NCBI GenBank assembly: GCA_000620185.1
Contig: JHVO01000012.1
Coordinates: forward strand, 62,001-126,000
Origin: Geodermatophilaceae bacterium URHB0062
GTDB taxonomy: Bacteria; Actinomycetota; Actinomycetes; Mycobacteriales; Geodermatophilaceae
Length of the DNA: 64,000 nt
Direction: 5' to 3'
A model generated the notes under the pieces. That model searched no databases, had not been told where the DNA came from, and saw nothing but the letters and a program-made list of their open reading frames with translations. The translations under genes were made by a program, and so were the position numbers. How positions within the stretch are numbered: position 1 is the first letter of the stretch; the number at the start of each line of letters is the position of its first letter. Positions 49,846-59,821 of this stretch are shown here, in pieces.

Positions 49846-52800
49846 GTGACTCTGCGCGGCGTGCTCGACGTCGTCCTCACCGACCCCGGCATGGCCCGCG
49901 TGGTCGCCGCGGCCGGGAACGCCACGCTCACCGTCACCGCGGCGCCGCCGGTCCAGCCCTTGGTAGCCGCCGCCCTCGCGGCGGCCAAGCCGGGTGCCGG
50001 CGTGCCGGTGCTGGTCGTCACCGCCGGTGAACGCGACGCCGACCAGGTGGCCGACCAGCTCCGGTGCTTCGTCCCCGGACGCCGCGTCGAGACGTTCCCC
50101 GCGTGGGAGACGCTGCCCCACGAGCGGCTCTCCCCGCGTGCGGACACCGTCGGCCGCCGCCTCGCGGTGCTGCGCGACCTGGCCCACCCCGACGAGCACC
50201 GCCCGATCGACGTGCTGGTCGCGCCGGTGCGCAGCGTGCTTCAGCCGCTCGCGCCGGGTCTCGGCGACCTCACGCCGGTCGAGCTGAAGCCCGGCGACAC
50301 CGCCGAGCTGGACGACGTCGCGAAAGCGCTCGTCGACGCCGCCTACACCCGCGTCGAGCTGGTCGAGAAGCGCGGGGAGTTCGCCGTCCGCGGTGGGCTG
50401 CTCGACGTCTTCCCGCCCACGGAGCCGCACCCGGTCCGCGTGGAGTTCTGGGGCGACGAGGTCGACGAGCTGCGCTACTTCTCCGCCGCCGACCAGCGCT
50501 CGCTGGACGAGCGTCCCGAGCGGTTATGGGCCCCGCCGTGCCGCGAGCTGCTGCTGACCCCCGAGACGCGGGAGCGCGCCGCGGCGCTCGCGGCCGAGCA
50601 CCCGGAGCTGGCCGAGATCCTCGGCAAGCTGGCCGAGGGCATCGCGGTCGAGGGCATGGAGTCGCTGATCCCCGCCCTGATCACCGGTGAGATGCAGCTG
50701 CTCACGGACCTCGTCGCCCGCGGCACGCACGTGCTGGTGTGCGACCCCGAGCGGGTGCGCAGCCGGTCCGCCGACCTGGTGCGCACGGCGGAGGAGTTCC
50801 TGGCGGCGTCGTGGTCGACGGCCGCGGAGGCCGGGCAGGCGCCGATCGACCTCGGGGCGTCGTCCTTCCGGGACCTCGCCGAGGTGGAGACCGCCGCCCG
50901 CATCCGCGGGCTGCCCTGGTGGACGACCGGGGCCTTCACGCTCCAGACCGAGGACGACGACGAGCACGTCACCCTCGACGCAGCCACGGTCGAGCGCTTC
51001 TCCGGTGACGTGCCCCGGGCCGTCGAGCAGGTGCGCGCCTGGTCACGCGACGGCTGGCGGGTCGTCGTCACCTTCGCCGGGCCGGGCCCCGCCCAGCGCG
51101 CCGCGGACCAGCTCGCCGAGGCCGACCTCGGCGTCCGGCTGGTGCCCGACATCGCCGACGCGCCCGACGCGGGGCTGGCGCACGTCACGCAGGGCAACCT
51201 CGAGGCCGGCTTCGCCTTCCCCGGCATCGGGCTCGCGCTGCTCACCGAGCACGACCTGACCGGTCAGCGCGGCACCTCGATGCGCGAGGCGACCAAGATG
51301 CCGGCCCGCCGGCGCAACGCCGTCGACCTGGTGCAGCTGCAGCCCGGCGACCTCGTGGTCCACGAGCAGCACGGCATCGGCCGCTACATCGAGATGATCA
51401 GCCGCACCGTCAACGGCGGCCAGCGCGACTACCTGATCGTCGAGTACGCGCCGTCGCGGCGGAACCAGCCGCCGGACCGGCTGTTCGTCCCCACCGACGC
51501 GCTCGACCAGCTCACCCGCTACGTCGGCGGGGAGGCGCCCGCCCTGTCCAAGCTCGGCGGCGCCGACTGGAAGAACACGAAGAACAAGGCCCGCAAGGCG
51601 GTCAAGCAGATCGCCGCCGAGCTCATCCGGCTGTACTCGGCGCGCATGGCCACCAAGGGCCACGCCTTCGGACCGGACACCGTCTGGCAGCGCGAGCTGG
51701 AGGACGCCTTCCCCTTCCAGGAGACGCCCGATCAGCTCGGGGCCATCGACGAGGTGAAGGCCGACATGATGCAGCCGGTCCCGATGGACCGGATCATCTG
51801 CGGCGACGTCGGCTACGGGAAGACCGAGATCGCCGTCCGTGCGGCGTTCAAGGCGGTGCAGGACGGCAAGCAGGTCGGCGTCCTCGTGCCGACGACCCTG
51901 CTGGCGAACCAGCACTTCAAGACCTTCTCCGAGCGGGTCGCGCAGTTCCCGGTGACGGTGAAGGTGCTGTCGCGCTTCCAGTCCGACGCCGAGAGCCGGC
52001 AGATCATCGAGCAGCTGGCCGCCGGCGAGATCGACATCCTCGTCGGCACCCACCGGCTGCTGCAAGCGACCACCCGCTTCAAGGACCTCGGCCTGGTCAT
52101 CGTCGACGAGGAGCAGCGCTTCGGCGTCGAGCACAAGGAGTACCTCAAGTCGGTGCGGACGGCGGTCGACGTCCTGTCGATGTCGGCCACCCCGATCCCG
52201 CGCACGCTGGAGATGTCCCTGACCGGCATCCGGGAGATGTCGACGATCCTCACCCCGCCCGAGGAGCGGCACCCCGTGCTCACCTACGTCGGCGCGTGGG
52301 AGGACAAGCAGATGGCCGCCGCGATCCGGCGCGAGCTGCTGCGCGACGGCCAGGTCTTCGTCATCCACAACCGGGTGCAGTCGATCGACAAGGCCGCGGC
52401 GAAGATCCGGAACCTGGTGCCCGAGGCCCGGGTCGCGGTCGGCCACGGGCAGATGAAGGAGCACGAGCTCGAGCGGATCATGGTCGGCTTCTGGGAGAAG
52501 GAGTACGACGTCCTGGTCGCGACGACGATCGTCGAGTCCGGCCTGGACATCCCCAACGCCAACACCCTGATCGTCGACCGCGCGGACACCTTCGGGCTCT
52601 CGCAGCTGCACCAGATCCGGGGCCGGGTGGGTCGCGGCCGCGAGCGTGCCTACGCCTACTTCACCTACGACCCGACGCGGACGCTGACCGAGACCTCGGT
52701 CGACCGGCTGACCACGATCGCGCACAACACCGACCTCGGCGCCGGCATGGCCGTGGCGATGAAGGACCTCGAGATCCGCGGCTCGGGCAACCTGCTCGGC

Positions 52801-53388
52801 GGTGAGCAGTCCGGGCACATCGCCGGCGTCGGCTTCGACCTCTACGTGCGGCTGGTCGGCGAGGCGGTGGCCGACTACCGCGCCCAGATCGGCGGCGAGA
52901 CGGCGCCGGTCGAGCCGGTCGAGGTGCGGGTGGACCTGCCCGTCGATGCCCACCTGCCGCACGACTACGTGCCGGGGGAGCGGCTGCGGATGGAGGCCTA
53001 CCGCAAGGTCGCCTCGGTGCAGGACGACGACCAGGCGCAGGCGGTCCTCGACGAGCTGACCGACCGCTACGGCGCCCCGCCGGCCCCGGTGCTCAACCTG
53101 CTGGCCGTCGCCCGGTTCCGGACGGCGATGCGCGCGCTCGGCGTCACCGAGGTGTCGCTGCAGGGCCGCGCCATCCGGATCAGCCCGGTGTCGCTGCCGG
53201 AGTCCAAGCAGATGCGATTGGCCCGGCTGGCCGAGGGCGCCTCCTACAAGGCCGCTGTCGAGACGATCGTGCTGAAGGTCCCGGTCGGGCCCGACCGCCG
53301 GACCCCGCTGCGCGACGTCGCGCTGCTGGAGAACCTGCACGCCACGCTGAAGGCGGTGCTCGAGCAGCCGATCGCCGCCGCCTCGTGA
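49846..53388 (+). CDS. mfd: Transcription-repair coupling factor
   Basis: An 1180-residue Mfd. The N-terminal UvrB-like part includes FPAWETLPHERLSP. The RNA-polymerase-interacting domain begins near 490 with GDLVVHEQHGIGRY. Helicase motifs: Walker A CGDVGYGKTEIAVRAAF with K659, DEEQRFGVEHKE, ATPIPRTLEMSL and QIRGRVGRGRERAYAY. The TRCF C-terminal domain follows. It removes stalled RNA polymerase from lesions and recruits UvrA. GTG 49846 has AGGAG upstream; TAACCT near 49774 may be its -10. Confidence 0.97.
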   Translation: MTLRGVLDVVLTDPGMARVVAAAGNATLTVTAAPPVQPLVAAALAAAKPGAGVPVLVVTAGERDADQVADQLRCFVPGRRVETFPAWETLPHERLSPRADTVGRRLAVLRDLAHPDEHRPIDVLVAPVRSVLQPLAPGLGDLTPVELKPGDTAELDDVAKALVDAAYTRVELVEKRGEFAVRGGLLDVFPPTEPHPVRVEFWGDEVDELRYFSAADQRSLDERPERLWAPPCRELLLTPETRERAAALAAEHPELAEILGKLAEGIAVEGMESLIPALITGEMQLLTDLVARGTHVLVCDPERVRSRSADLVRTAEEFLAASWSTAAEAGQAPIDLGASSFRDLAEVETAARIRGLPWWTTGAFTLQTEDDDEHVTLDAATVERFSGDVPRAVEQVRAWSRDGWRVVVTFAGPGPAQRAADQLAEADLGVRLVPDIADAPDAGLAHVTQGNLEAGFAFPGIGLALLTEHDLTGQRGTSMREATKMPARRRNAVDLVQLQPGDLVVHEQHGIGRYIEMISRTVNGGQRDYLIVEYAPSRRNQPPDRLFVPTDALDQLTRYVGGEAPALSKLGGADWKNTKNKARKAVKQIAAELIRLYSARMATKGHAFGPDTVWQRELEDAFPFQETPDQLGAIDEVKADMMQPVPMDRIICGDVGYGKTEIAVRAAFKAVQDGKQVGVLVPTTLLANQHFKTFSERVAQFPVTVKVLSRFQSDAESRQIIEQLAAGEIDILVGTHRLLQATTRFKDLGLVIVDEEQRFGVEHKEYLKSVRTAVDVLSMSATPIPRTLEMSLTGIREMSTILTPPEERHPVLTYVGAWEDKQMAAAIRRELLRDGQVFVIHNRVQSIDKAAAKIRNLVPEARVAVGHGQMKEHELERIMVGFWEKEYDVLVATTIVESGLDIPNANTLIVDRADTFGLSQLHQIRGRVGRGRERAYAYFTYDPTRTLTETSVDRLTTIAHNTDLGAGMAVAMKDLEIRGSGNLLGGEQSGHIAGVGFDLYVRLVGEAVADYRAQIGGETAPVEPVEVRVDLPVDAHLPHDYVPGERLRMEAYRKVASVQDDDQAQAVLDELTDRYGAPPAPVLNLLAVARFRTAMRALGVTEVSLQGRAIRISPVSLPESKQMRLARLAEGASYKAAVETIVLKVPVGPDRRTPLRDVALLENLHATLKAVLEQPIAAAS

Positions 53389-53479
53389 GTGGAGTGCGAG
53401 GGCGCGGAAAACGCGCCCCTGGCACTCCGAATCCCGCAGGGTGCGTCGGGTGTCACATCCGATGTGGGAGTCTCGGGAC

Positions 53480-54478
53480 GTGCTGAAGCGTCGAGTTCCC
53501 CGGGTGCTGGTCACCGGGTTCCTCATGGCCGTCGCGGTGTCCGGGCTGAGCGGCTGCCGTACCTCGCCCACCGTCGCCGCCTACGTCGGCGACGAGCAGG
53601 TGACGGTGAGCGAGCTCGACGCGGCCCTCGACTCGCGGCGGAGCGAGGACCCTGACATCGCCAAGTTCGCCGACGCCAACGAGGACCAGTTCACCCGCCG
53701 CGTCCTCACGCTGCTGGTCGACGAGAAGGTCTACGCGGCCGCCGCACAGCGCTACGACGTCGAGGTCAGCGACGACGACGTGCGGGCGCGCATCGACCAG
53801 CTGCTCGGCCAGGACGACCCCGACACCGTCTACGGGCAGCTCGCGGCCCAGGGCGTCGGGAAGGAGGACGTGTTCGAGAACGTCCGCCAGCAGCTCCTGC
53901 GGCAGGAGATCGCCGTCAAGGAGGGCAAGGCTCCCGGCCTGACCGAGGCGGGGCTGCGTGCCGCCTACGAGAAGTCCCGCCAGAACCCCACGACCATCCG
54001 CCTGGGCTACATCGTCGTCCGCGACCAGGCCACGGCGGACGCCGTCCTGGCCCAGCTGACCGCCGATCCGAGCCGCTACGCCGCGGTGGCCGCGCAGCAC
54101 CCGGGCCAGTACACGCTGCCGCAGATCGAGGAGCGGACGCCGGACCAGATCCCCGGGCCGCTGGCGCAGGGTGCCGCCACCGCGAAGCCCGGCACCGGGT
54201 TCACCGTCGCCGTCCCCGAGGTGGGGGGTGTGGTCGTCGCCTTCGTGGGCCCCTACCCGCCGTTCGAGGAGGTCCGTCCGCAGCTCGAGCAGCAGGCCGC
54301 CGCGCAGGCCAGCGACGCCGGCGGCGCGCTGGTCGACGACGTCCGCAAGGATCTCGACGTCACCGTGAACCCGCGCTTCGGCACCTTCAAGGACGGCCAG
54401 CTTGCGGCCGACAACGACGGTGTGGTGAAGCTCCTGGAGAAGGACGCCGCCGCCACGTCCGCCGCTCCCGCGAACTGA
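53480..54478 (+). CDS. SurA-N-like lipoprotein, possible peptidyl-prolyl isomerase/chaperone
   Basis: A 332-residue lipoprotein. The signal peptide ends in the lipobox LSGC (C about 26). A SurA-type N-terminal helical domain follows (VTVSELDAALDSRR, RVLTLLVDEKVYAAAAQRY, VRQQLLRQEIAVKEG). A shorter central region around IRLGYIVVRDQATADAVL resembles a parvulin domain but lacks several core residues, so isomerase activity is doubtful. It should sit on the outer face of the membrane and assist exported proteins. GTG 53480 with GGGAG upstream is preferred; ATG 53462 is possible. mazG starts six bases after its stop. Confidence 0.8.
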   Translation: MLKRRVPRVLVTGFLMAVAVSGLSGCRTSPTVAAYVGDEQVTVSELDAALDSRRSEDPDIAKFADANEDQFTRRVLTLLVDEKVYAAAAQRYDVEVSDDDVRARIDQLLGQDDPDTVYGQLAAQGVGKEDVFENVRQQLLRQEIAVKEGKAPGLTEAGLRAAYEKSRQNPTTIRLGYIVVRDQATADAVLAQLTADPSRYAAVAAQHPGQYTLPQIEERTPDQIPGPLAQGAATAKPGTGFTVAVPEVGGVVVAFVGPYPPFEEVRPQLEQQAAAQASDAGGALVDDVRKDLDVTVNPRFGTFKDGQLAADNDGVVKLLEKDAAATSAAPAN

Positions 54479-54483
54479 CGCAG

Positions 54484-55392
54484 GTGCCCCTCGCGCTCGC
54501 ACTCGTCGTCAGCCCCCGTCTGCCCGGCCTGCTCGGCCCCGCCGCGTGGCGGGTGATCGCCGGCGGCCGTCCGCTGGCGGCCCTGCCGGACGCCGCCGCG
54601 ACGGGCGACGTGCTGCGCGCCGAGGGGTGGGCGGTGACCGACGTCCCCGACGTCGCGGCGGCCGGGGCGCTGCCCGGCGAGGTGGTGTTGCTGACGGCGG
54701 CGCCGGTCGATGCGCCGGAGGTGCTGGACGGCGCCCCGGAACCACCCGGAGCCCGTGTGCTCGACGTGGTGGCGGTGATGGACCGGCTGCGCTCGCCCGG
54801 GGGCTGCCCGTGGGACGCCGAGCAGACGCACGCCTCGCTGCGGGGCTACCTGCTCGAGGAGGCGCACGAGGCCTACGACGCGATCGTGGACGACGACCCG
54901 GTCGCGATGCGGGAGGAGCTCGGCGACGTCCTCCTCCAGGTGGTCTTCCACGCGCGGGTGGCCGCGGAGGCGGCCGCCGGCCGCCGGTTCGCCATCGACG
55001 ACGTCGCCGGCGACCTGGTCGACAAGCTGGTGCGCCGGCATCCGCACGTCTTCGGCGACGCGGGACCCCGTGACGTGGCCGCCGTCGAGGCGGGCTGGGA
55101 GGAGATCAAGAAGACCGAGAAGCAGCGCAGCTCGCCCACCGAGGGTGTCTCCCGGTCGCAGCCGGCCGCGGCCTGGGGGGCGGCGCTCGTGCGGCGGGCC
55201 GGACGGGCGGGCCTGGCGACGCCGGAGCCGGCCGAGCTGACCACGTTGAGCCCCGAGGAGCTCGGCGAGCGGCTGCTGGCCGTCGTGGCCGCGGCCGAGC
55301 ACCGCGGCTGGGACGTCGAGGACGCGCTGCGCGAGGCCGTCCGCCGGTACGCCGGCGAGCTCGACGCGGAGGCCGCGCGCGCCCGTCGCTGA
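54484..55392 (+). CDS. mazG: Nucleoside triphosphate pyrophosphohydrolase MazG
   Basis: A 302-residue protein. An N-terminal region of about 95 residues (VVLLTAAPVDAPE) is outside the catalytic domain. MazG follows: VMDRLRSPGGCPWDAEQTHASL, then the metal-binding EEAHEAYDAI and EELGDVLLQVVFHA (E-x2-E and E-x2-D), and VRRHPHVFGD. It hydrolyses non-canonical or oxidised NTPs to monophosphates. GTG start six bases after the upstream lipoprotein stop; likely the same operon. Confidence 0.92.
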   Translation: MPLALALVVSPRLPGLLGPAAWRVIAGGRPLAALPDAAATGDVLRAEGWAVTDVPDVAAAGALPGEVVLLTAAPVDAPEVLDGAPEPPGARVLDVVAVMDRLRSPGGCPWDAEQTHASLRGYLLEEAHEAYDAIVDDDPVAMREELGDVLLQVVFHARVAAEAAAGRRFAIDDVAGDLVDKLVRRHPHVFGDAGPRDVAAVEAGWEEIKKTEKQRSSPTEGVSRSQPAAAWGAALVRRAGRAGLATPEPAELTTLSPEELGERLLAVVAAAEHRGWDVEDALREAVRRYAGELDAEAARARR

Positions 55393-55446
55393 CCGGACTT
55401 TCCGCTCGGGACGTGCGGGGTGACGGAACGGGTCGGACGGGCTGGC

Positions 55447-56736
<1,290 letters not shown>

Positions 56737-56746
56737 GCAGGGCCCG

Positions 56747-57307
56747 ATGAGCAGCGTTCGGAGCCGGCGCGGCGGCTCCCCGACCGAGGGACGGCGCACC
56801 ACCGGCCGGGTGCCGCGGGTGCACTCGACCCGCCCCGTCCGCACGGGCGTCCGGTCGACGGCGGCCAGTCGCCCCGGCCGGCGTAGCTCCGGCCGGGCGT
56901 CGGTGCGCTCGGCGTCCGCGGCTGCCCGCCGGCGACCGCTGTTCACCGGGCGAGCGGTGCTGCTCGGCGCGCTGGTCCTCCTGCTCGCGCTCACCCTCGC
57001 CGGTCCGCTCCGCCAGTTCCTCGCGGGCCGTGCCGAGCTCGTCCAGCTGGCCGCCGACGGGCGGGAGATGGATCAGCGGACGCAGGATCTGGAGCAGCAG
57101 CTCGCCCGGCAGGCCGACCCCGCCTACGCGGAGCGGCAGGCCCGCGAGCGGCTCACCTACGTCCTGCCCGGTGACCGGCTGGTCGTCGTGGTGAACGGCG
57201 AGACGGTCGAGGGCGACGCCGGCACCGTGACGCCGAAGGGCGCCGACCGCCGTCCGTCGTCCTGGTACGCCGGGCTGATGCAGTCGCTGTCGGTGGCCGA
57301 CGGATGA
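56747..57307 (+). CDS. FtsB/DivIC-family septum formation initiator
   Basis: A 186-residue bitopic membrane protein. About 65 residues of Arg/Ser-rich, probably disordered cytoplasmic N-terminus precede one membrane segment (about 68-88, AVLLGALVLLLALTLAG). An external coiled coil follows (DQRTQDLEQQLARQADPAY), then the family element RLTYVLPGDRLVVVV. With FtsQ and FtsL it activates septal peptidoglycan synthesis. ATG 56747. A hairpin-repeat copy begins at its stop codon. Confidence 0.88.
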   Translation: MSSVRSRRGGSPTEGRRTTGRVPRVHSTRPVRTGVRSTAASRPGRRSSGRASVRSASAAARRRPLFTGRAVLLGALVLLLALTLAGPLRQFLAGRAELVQLAADGREMDQRTQDLEQQLARQADPAYAERQARERLTYVLPGDRLVVVVNGETVEGDAGTVTPKGADRRPSSWYAGLMQSLSVADG

Positions 57308-57371
57308 AGGTGGAAGGACACCCTCCTTCCCACCCTTCGCAGGCTCAGGGCGGTGCCCGGGAGGGGGCCGA
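57304..57371. repeat. Stop-codon-linked hairpin repeat, copy 2 (ftsB/DUF501)
   Basis: Starts ATGAAGG at 57304-57310, overlapping the ftsB-type stop (57305-57307), and ends GGGGGCC near 57370. It is more divergent than the other two copies but has the same opening, a CTTCGCAGGCTCAGG core and a GC-rich closing arm. Confidence 0.5.
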
Positions 57372-57408
57372 CCCCTCGCCCGCTCGGCGCGGGCCTCTGG
57401 AGGCGGCC

Positions 57409-57996
57409 ATGAACGACTCGATCGGGTCGGCCGAGCGCGAGGTTGTCGCCCGTCAGCTGGGCCGCCCACCCCGGGCGCTGGTGGCCATCGCGCACCGCTG
57501 CCCCTGCGGCCAGCCCGACGTCGTCGAGACCGCGCCCCGCCTGGAGGACGGCACGCCGTTCCCCACCCTCTACTACCTGACCTGCCCCCGGGCGACGGCG
57601 GCCGCGAGCCGGCTGGAGTCCGCCGGCCGGATGCGCGACTGGCAGGACGAGCTGGGCACCGATCCCGAGCTGGCCGCCGGCTACCGCGCCGCGCACGAGT
57701 CGTACCTGGCGACCCGCGACGCCCGGGACGTGCTGCCCACGCGCATGAGCGCCGGCGGTATGCCCGACCGCGTGAAGTGCCTGCACGCCCTCGCCGGGCA
57801 CGCGCTTGCCGCCGGGCCGGGCGTCAACCCCGTCGGCGACCGCGCGGTCGAGGAGATGGGGGAGTGGTGGGCGGCCGGGCCGTGCGCCCAGCCCGCCGAA
57901 GACGACGCCCGAGCGAGCATCGCAGGGAGCGCCAGCGACCGAGGAGCGGAACGAGGGCGGAGTCGAGCAAGAGCTGTCGACCGGGATGGCGCATGA
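57409..57996 (+). CDS. DUF501-family protein with repeat-derived C-terminus
   Basis: A 195-residue DUF501 protein: VVARQLGRPPRALVAIAHRC, CGQPDVVETAPRLEDGTPFP, LYYLTCPRATAAASRLES, MSAGGMPDRVKCLHALAGH and GVNPVGDRAVEEMG. Cys and His residues suggest metal binding; function unknown. ATG 57409 has GGAGG six bases upstream and begins the conserved domain. ATG 57304 would only translate the hairpin repeat. The last 30 residues (DDARASIAGSASDRG onward) are encoded by a dispersed repeat. ppx overlaps the stop (ATGA). Confidence 0.88.
   Translation: MNDSIGSAEREVVARQLGRPPRALVAIAHRCPCGQPDVVETAPRLEDGTPFPTLYYLTCPRATAAASRLESAGRMRDWQDELGTDPELAAGYRAAHESYLATRDARDVLPTRMSAGGMPDRVKCLHALAGHALAAGPGVNPVGDRAVEEMGEWWAAGPCAQPAEDDARASIAGSASDRGAERGRSRARAVDRDGA
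57910..57960. repeat. Dispersed 51-base repeat, inverted copy inside DUF501
   Basis: Reverse complement of 34658-34708 with 46 of 51 bases identical. Here it is in frame with, and part of, the C-terminal coding sequence. Confidence 0.9.
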
Positions 57997-58949
57997 CGCG
58001 CGTCGCCGCGATCGACTGCGGGACCAACTCGATCCGTCTGCTGGTCGCCGACGTGCCCGCGGCGGGTGCCCACACCGACGTCCTGCGGCGCATGGAGATC
58101 GTCCGCCTCGGCCAGGGCGTCGACGCCACCGGCCGGCTCGCCCCGGAGGCCGTCGAGCGCACGCGGAAGGTGCTCGCCGAGTACGCGTCCACGGCGCGGG
58201 AGCTCGGCGTCGAGGCGGTGCGCATGGTGGCCACCAGCGCCACCCGGGACGCCGCCAATCGCGGCGACTTCGAGGACATGGTCCGCGCCACGCTGGGGCA
58301 GTTGCCCGACGTCGTCACCGGCTCGGAAGAGGCGGAGCTGTCGTTCCTGGGGGCCACCGCCTCGCTCGACCGCGCCGCCGCGGCGCACGGCTCGCCGCCG
58401 CCGGAGCCGCCGTTCCTGGTGGTCGACATCGGCGGCGGCTCCACCGAGTTCGTCCTGGGCGACGGCGAGGTCCGGGCGGGCCGCTCCGTCGACATCGGCT
58501 GCGTGCGCCTGACCGAGCGGCACCTCCGCGGCGATCCACCTCCTCCCGCCGAGGTCGACGCGGCCGAGCGCGACATCCGGGCCGCGCTGGACCAGGTGAC
58601 CGGGGACGTGCCCGTCGGCGAGGCGGCGACCCTCGTCGGCCTGGCCGGCTCGGTGACCACGGTGGCCGCGCTGGCGCTCCGGCTGCCGGCCTACGACGCC
58701 GACGCGATCCACGGCTCCCGGATCTCCTGCGACGCCGTCCGTGCGGTCACCGCCGACCTGCTGACGGCGACGCGGGCGCACCGGGCCGCGCTGCCGGTGA
58801 TGCACCCGGGGCGGGTCGACGTCATCGGCGCCGGCGCGCTGATCCTTCGCGTGATCATGGACGCCTTCGACTTCGGCGAGGTCGTGGTGAGCGAGCACGA
58901 CATCCTCGACGGGATCGCCCTGCGGCTGGCCCGTGGCCACGCCGGGTAG
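57993..58949 (+). CDS. Ppx/GppA-family exopolyphosphatase
   Basis: A 318-residue single ASKHA-fold phosphatase. It has AAIDCGTNSIRLLVADV, the conserved helix VRMVATSATRDAANR, TGSEEAELSFLGA, the second phosphate loop VVDIGGGSTEFVLGDG, and GLAGSVTTVAAL. It degrades inorganic polyphosphate or pppGpp; the short form without extra C-terminal domains is common in actinobacteria. ATG 57993 overlaps the DUF501 stop. A hairpin-repeat copy begins right after its TAG. Confidence 0.92.
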   Translation: MTRVAAIDCGTNSIRLLVADVPAAGAHTDVLRRMEIVRLGQGVDATGRLAPEAVERTRKVLAEYASTARELGVEAVRMVATSATRDAANRGDFEDMVRATLGQLPDVVTGSEEAELSFLGATASLDRAAAAHGSPPPEPPFLVVDIGGGSTEFVLGDGEVRAGRSVDIGCVRLTERHLRGDPPPPAEVDAAERDIRAALDQVTGDVPVGEAATLVGLAGSVTTVAALALRLPAYDADAIHGSRISCDAVRAVTADLLTATRAHRAALPVMHPGRVDVIGAGALILRVIMDAFDFGEVVVSEHDILDGIALRLARGHAG

Positions 58950-59012
58950 ATGAAGGGCCCCGATACCCCCCGCGACTCGCAGGGTCGCCGCGGGCCCCTG
59001 CATCGGGGCCTC
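58950..59012. repeat. Stop-codon-linked hairpin repeat, copy 3 (ppx/UDG)
   Basis: Starts ATGAAGG directly after the ppx stop. Outer arms GGCCCCGAT and ATCGGGGCC (9 bp, perfect) enclose an inner GCGAC/GTCGC and CCCGC/GCGGG stem. Same family as 39950-40018. Confidence 0.75.
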
Positions 59013-59771
59013 GACGCCGACGGTTTCCCGGTGACCCGCACACCCGCCGGGGTGGCCCGGGCCGCGCGCAGCACTCCCGACCTCGCTGTCCTGGACGCGC
59101 GGGTCTCCGGCTGCCGGGCGTGCCCGCGGCTGGTGGCCTGGCGCGAGGAGGTCGCGCGGGTCAAGCGGGCGTCCTTCCGCGACTGGGATTACTGGGGGCG
59201 GCCGGTGCCGGGCCTGGGTCCGGCCGACGCGCGCATCGCCGTCGTAGGGCTCGCGCCGGCCGCGCACGGCGGCAACCGGACCGGGCGCGTGTTCACCGGC
59301 GACCGCAGCGGTGACTGGATCTTCGCCGCGCTCTGGCGGGCCGGGTTGGCCAGCCAGCCGACCTCCACCCACATCGGGGACGGTCTCGAGCTCACCGACG
59401 TCCGCGTGGCGGCCGCGGTCCGCTGCGCCCCGCCGGCGAACGCGCCGACGCCCGAGGAGCGCGACACCTGCTCCCCGTGGCTCGCCCGCGAGCTGGCGCT
59501 GCTGCCCCGGCTGCGCGCCATCGTCGTCCTCGGCGGGTTCGGCTGGACCGCGCTGTGGCCGGTGCTGGCGGCCGCCGGGTACGAGCTGCCCCGCCCGCGG
59601 CCGGCCTTCGGGCACGGCGTGGAGGTGGACCTGGCGGGTCCTCGCGGGCCGCTGACCCTGCTGGGCAGCTACCACGTCAGCCAGCAGAACACGTTCACCG
59701 GAAAGCTGACCGAACCCATGCTGGACGCCGTCCTGACGCGGGCGACGGAGCTGGCCGCGACGGTCGAATGA
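58950..59771 (+). CDS. Uracil-DNA glycosylase, family 4/5 (UdgB-like)
   Basis: A 273-residue Fe-S uracil-DNA glycosylase. Cluster cysteines: SGCRACPRL near residue 54, then C in [10 protein letters not shown] and C in RDTCSPW. The active-site block [19 protein letters not shown] has the GLAPA/G form of family 5 rather than GEAPG of family 4. [16 protein letters not shown] is the DNA-intercalating motif (HPS/HVS-type). It removes uracil from DNA and may also act on hypoxanthine or xanthine. The first 21 codons lie inside the hairpin repeat, so the true start could be GTG 59031, although no ribosome binding site precedes it. Confidence 0.88.
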   Translation: MKGPDTPRDSQGRRGPLHRGLDADGFPVTRTPAGVARAARSTPDLAVLDARVSGCRACPRLVAWREEVARVKRASFRDWDYWGRPVPGLGPADARIAVVGLAPAAHGGNRTGRVFTGDRSGDWIFAALWRAGLASQPTSTHIGDGLELTDVRVAAAVRCAPPANAPTPEERDTCSPWLARELALLPRLRAIVVLGGFGWTALWPVLAAAGYELPRPRPAFGHGVEVDLAGPRGPLTLLGSYHVSQQNTFTGKLTEPMLDAVLTRATELAATVE

Positions 59772-59809
59772 GTGCTCTCGCCGACTGGGTCGAGGAGCCC
59801 GCCCCGGCC

Positions 59810-59815
59810 TAGGCT
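59810..59815 (+). promoter_or_regulatory. -10 box TAGGCT for ndh, leaderless arrangement
   Basis: TAGGCT, six bases, ATG 59822. Confidence 0.55.
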
Positions 59816-59821
59816 CGCGCC

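Noticed and set aside
57304-57408. Start of the DUF501 gene at ATG 57304 (ATGA overlap with ftsB)
   Set aside because: These codons are the hairpin repeat; ATG 57409 has a strong GGAGG at the right distance and begins the conserved domain.
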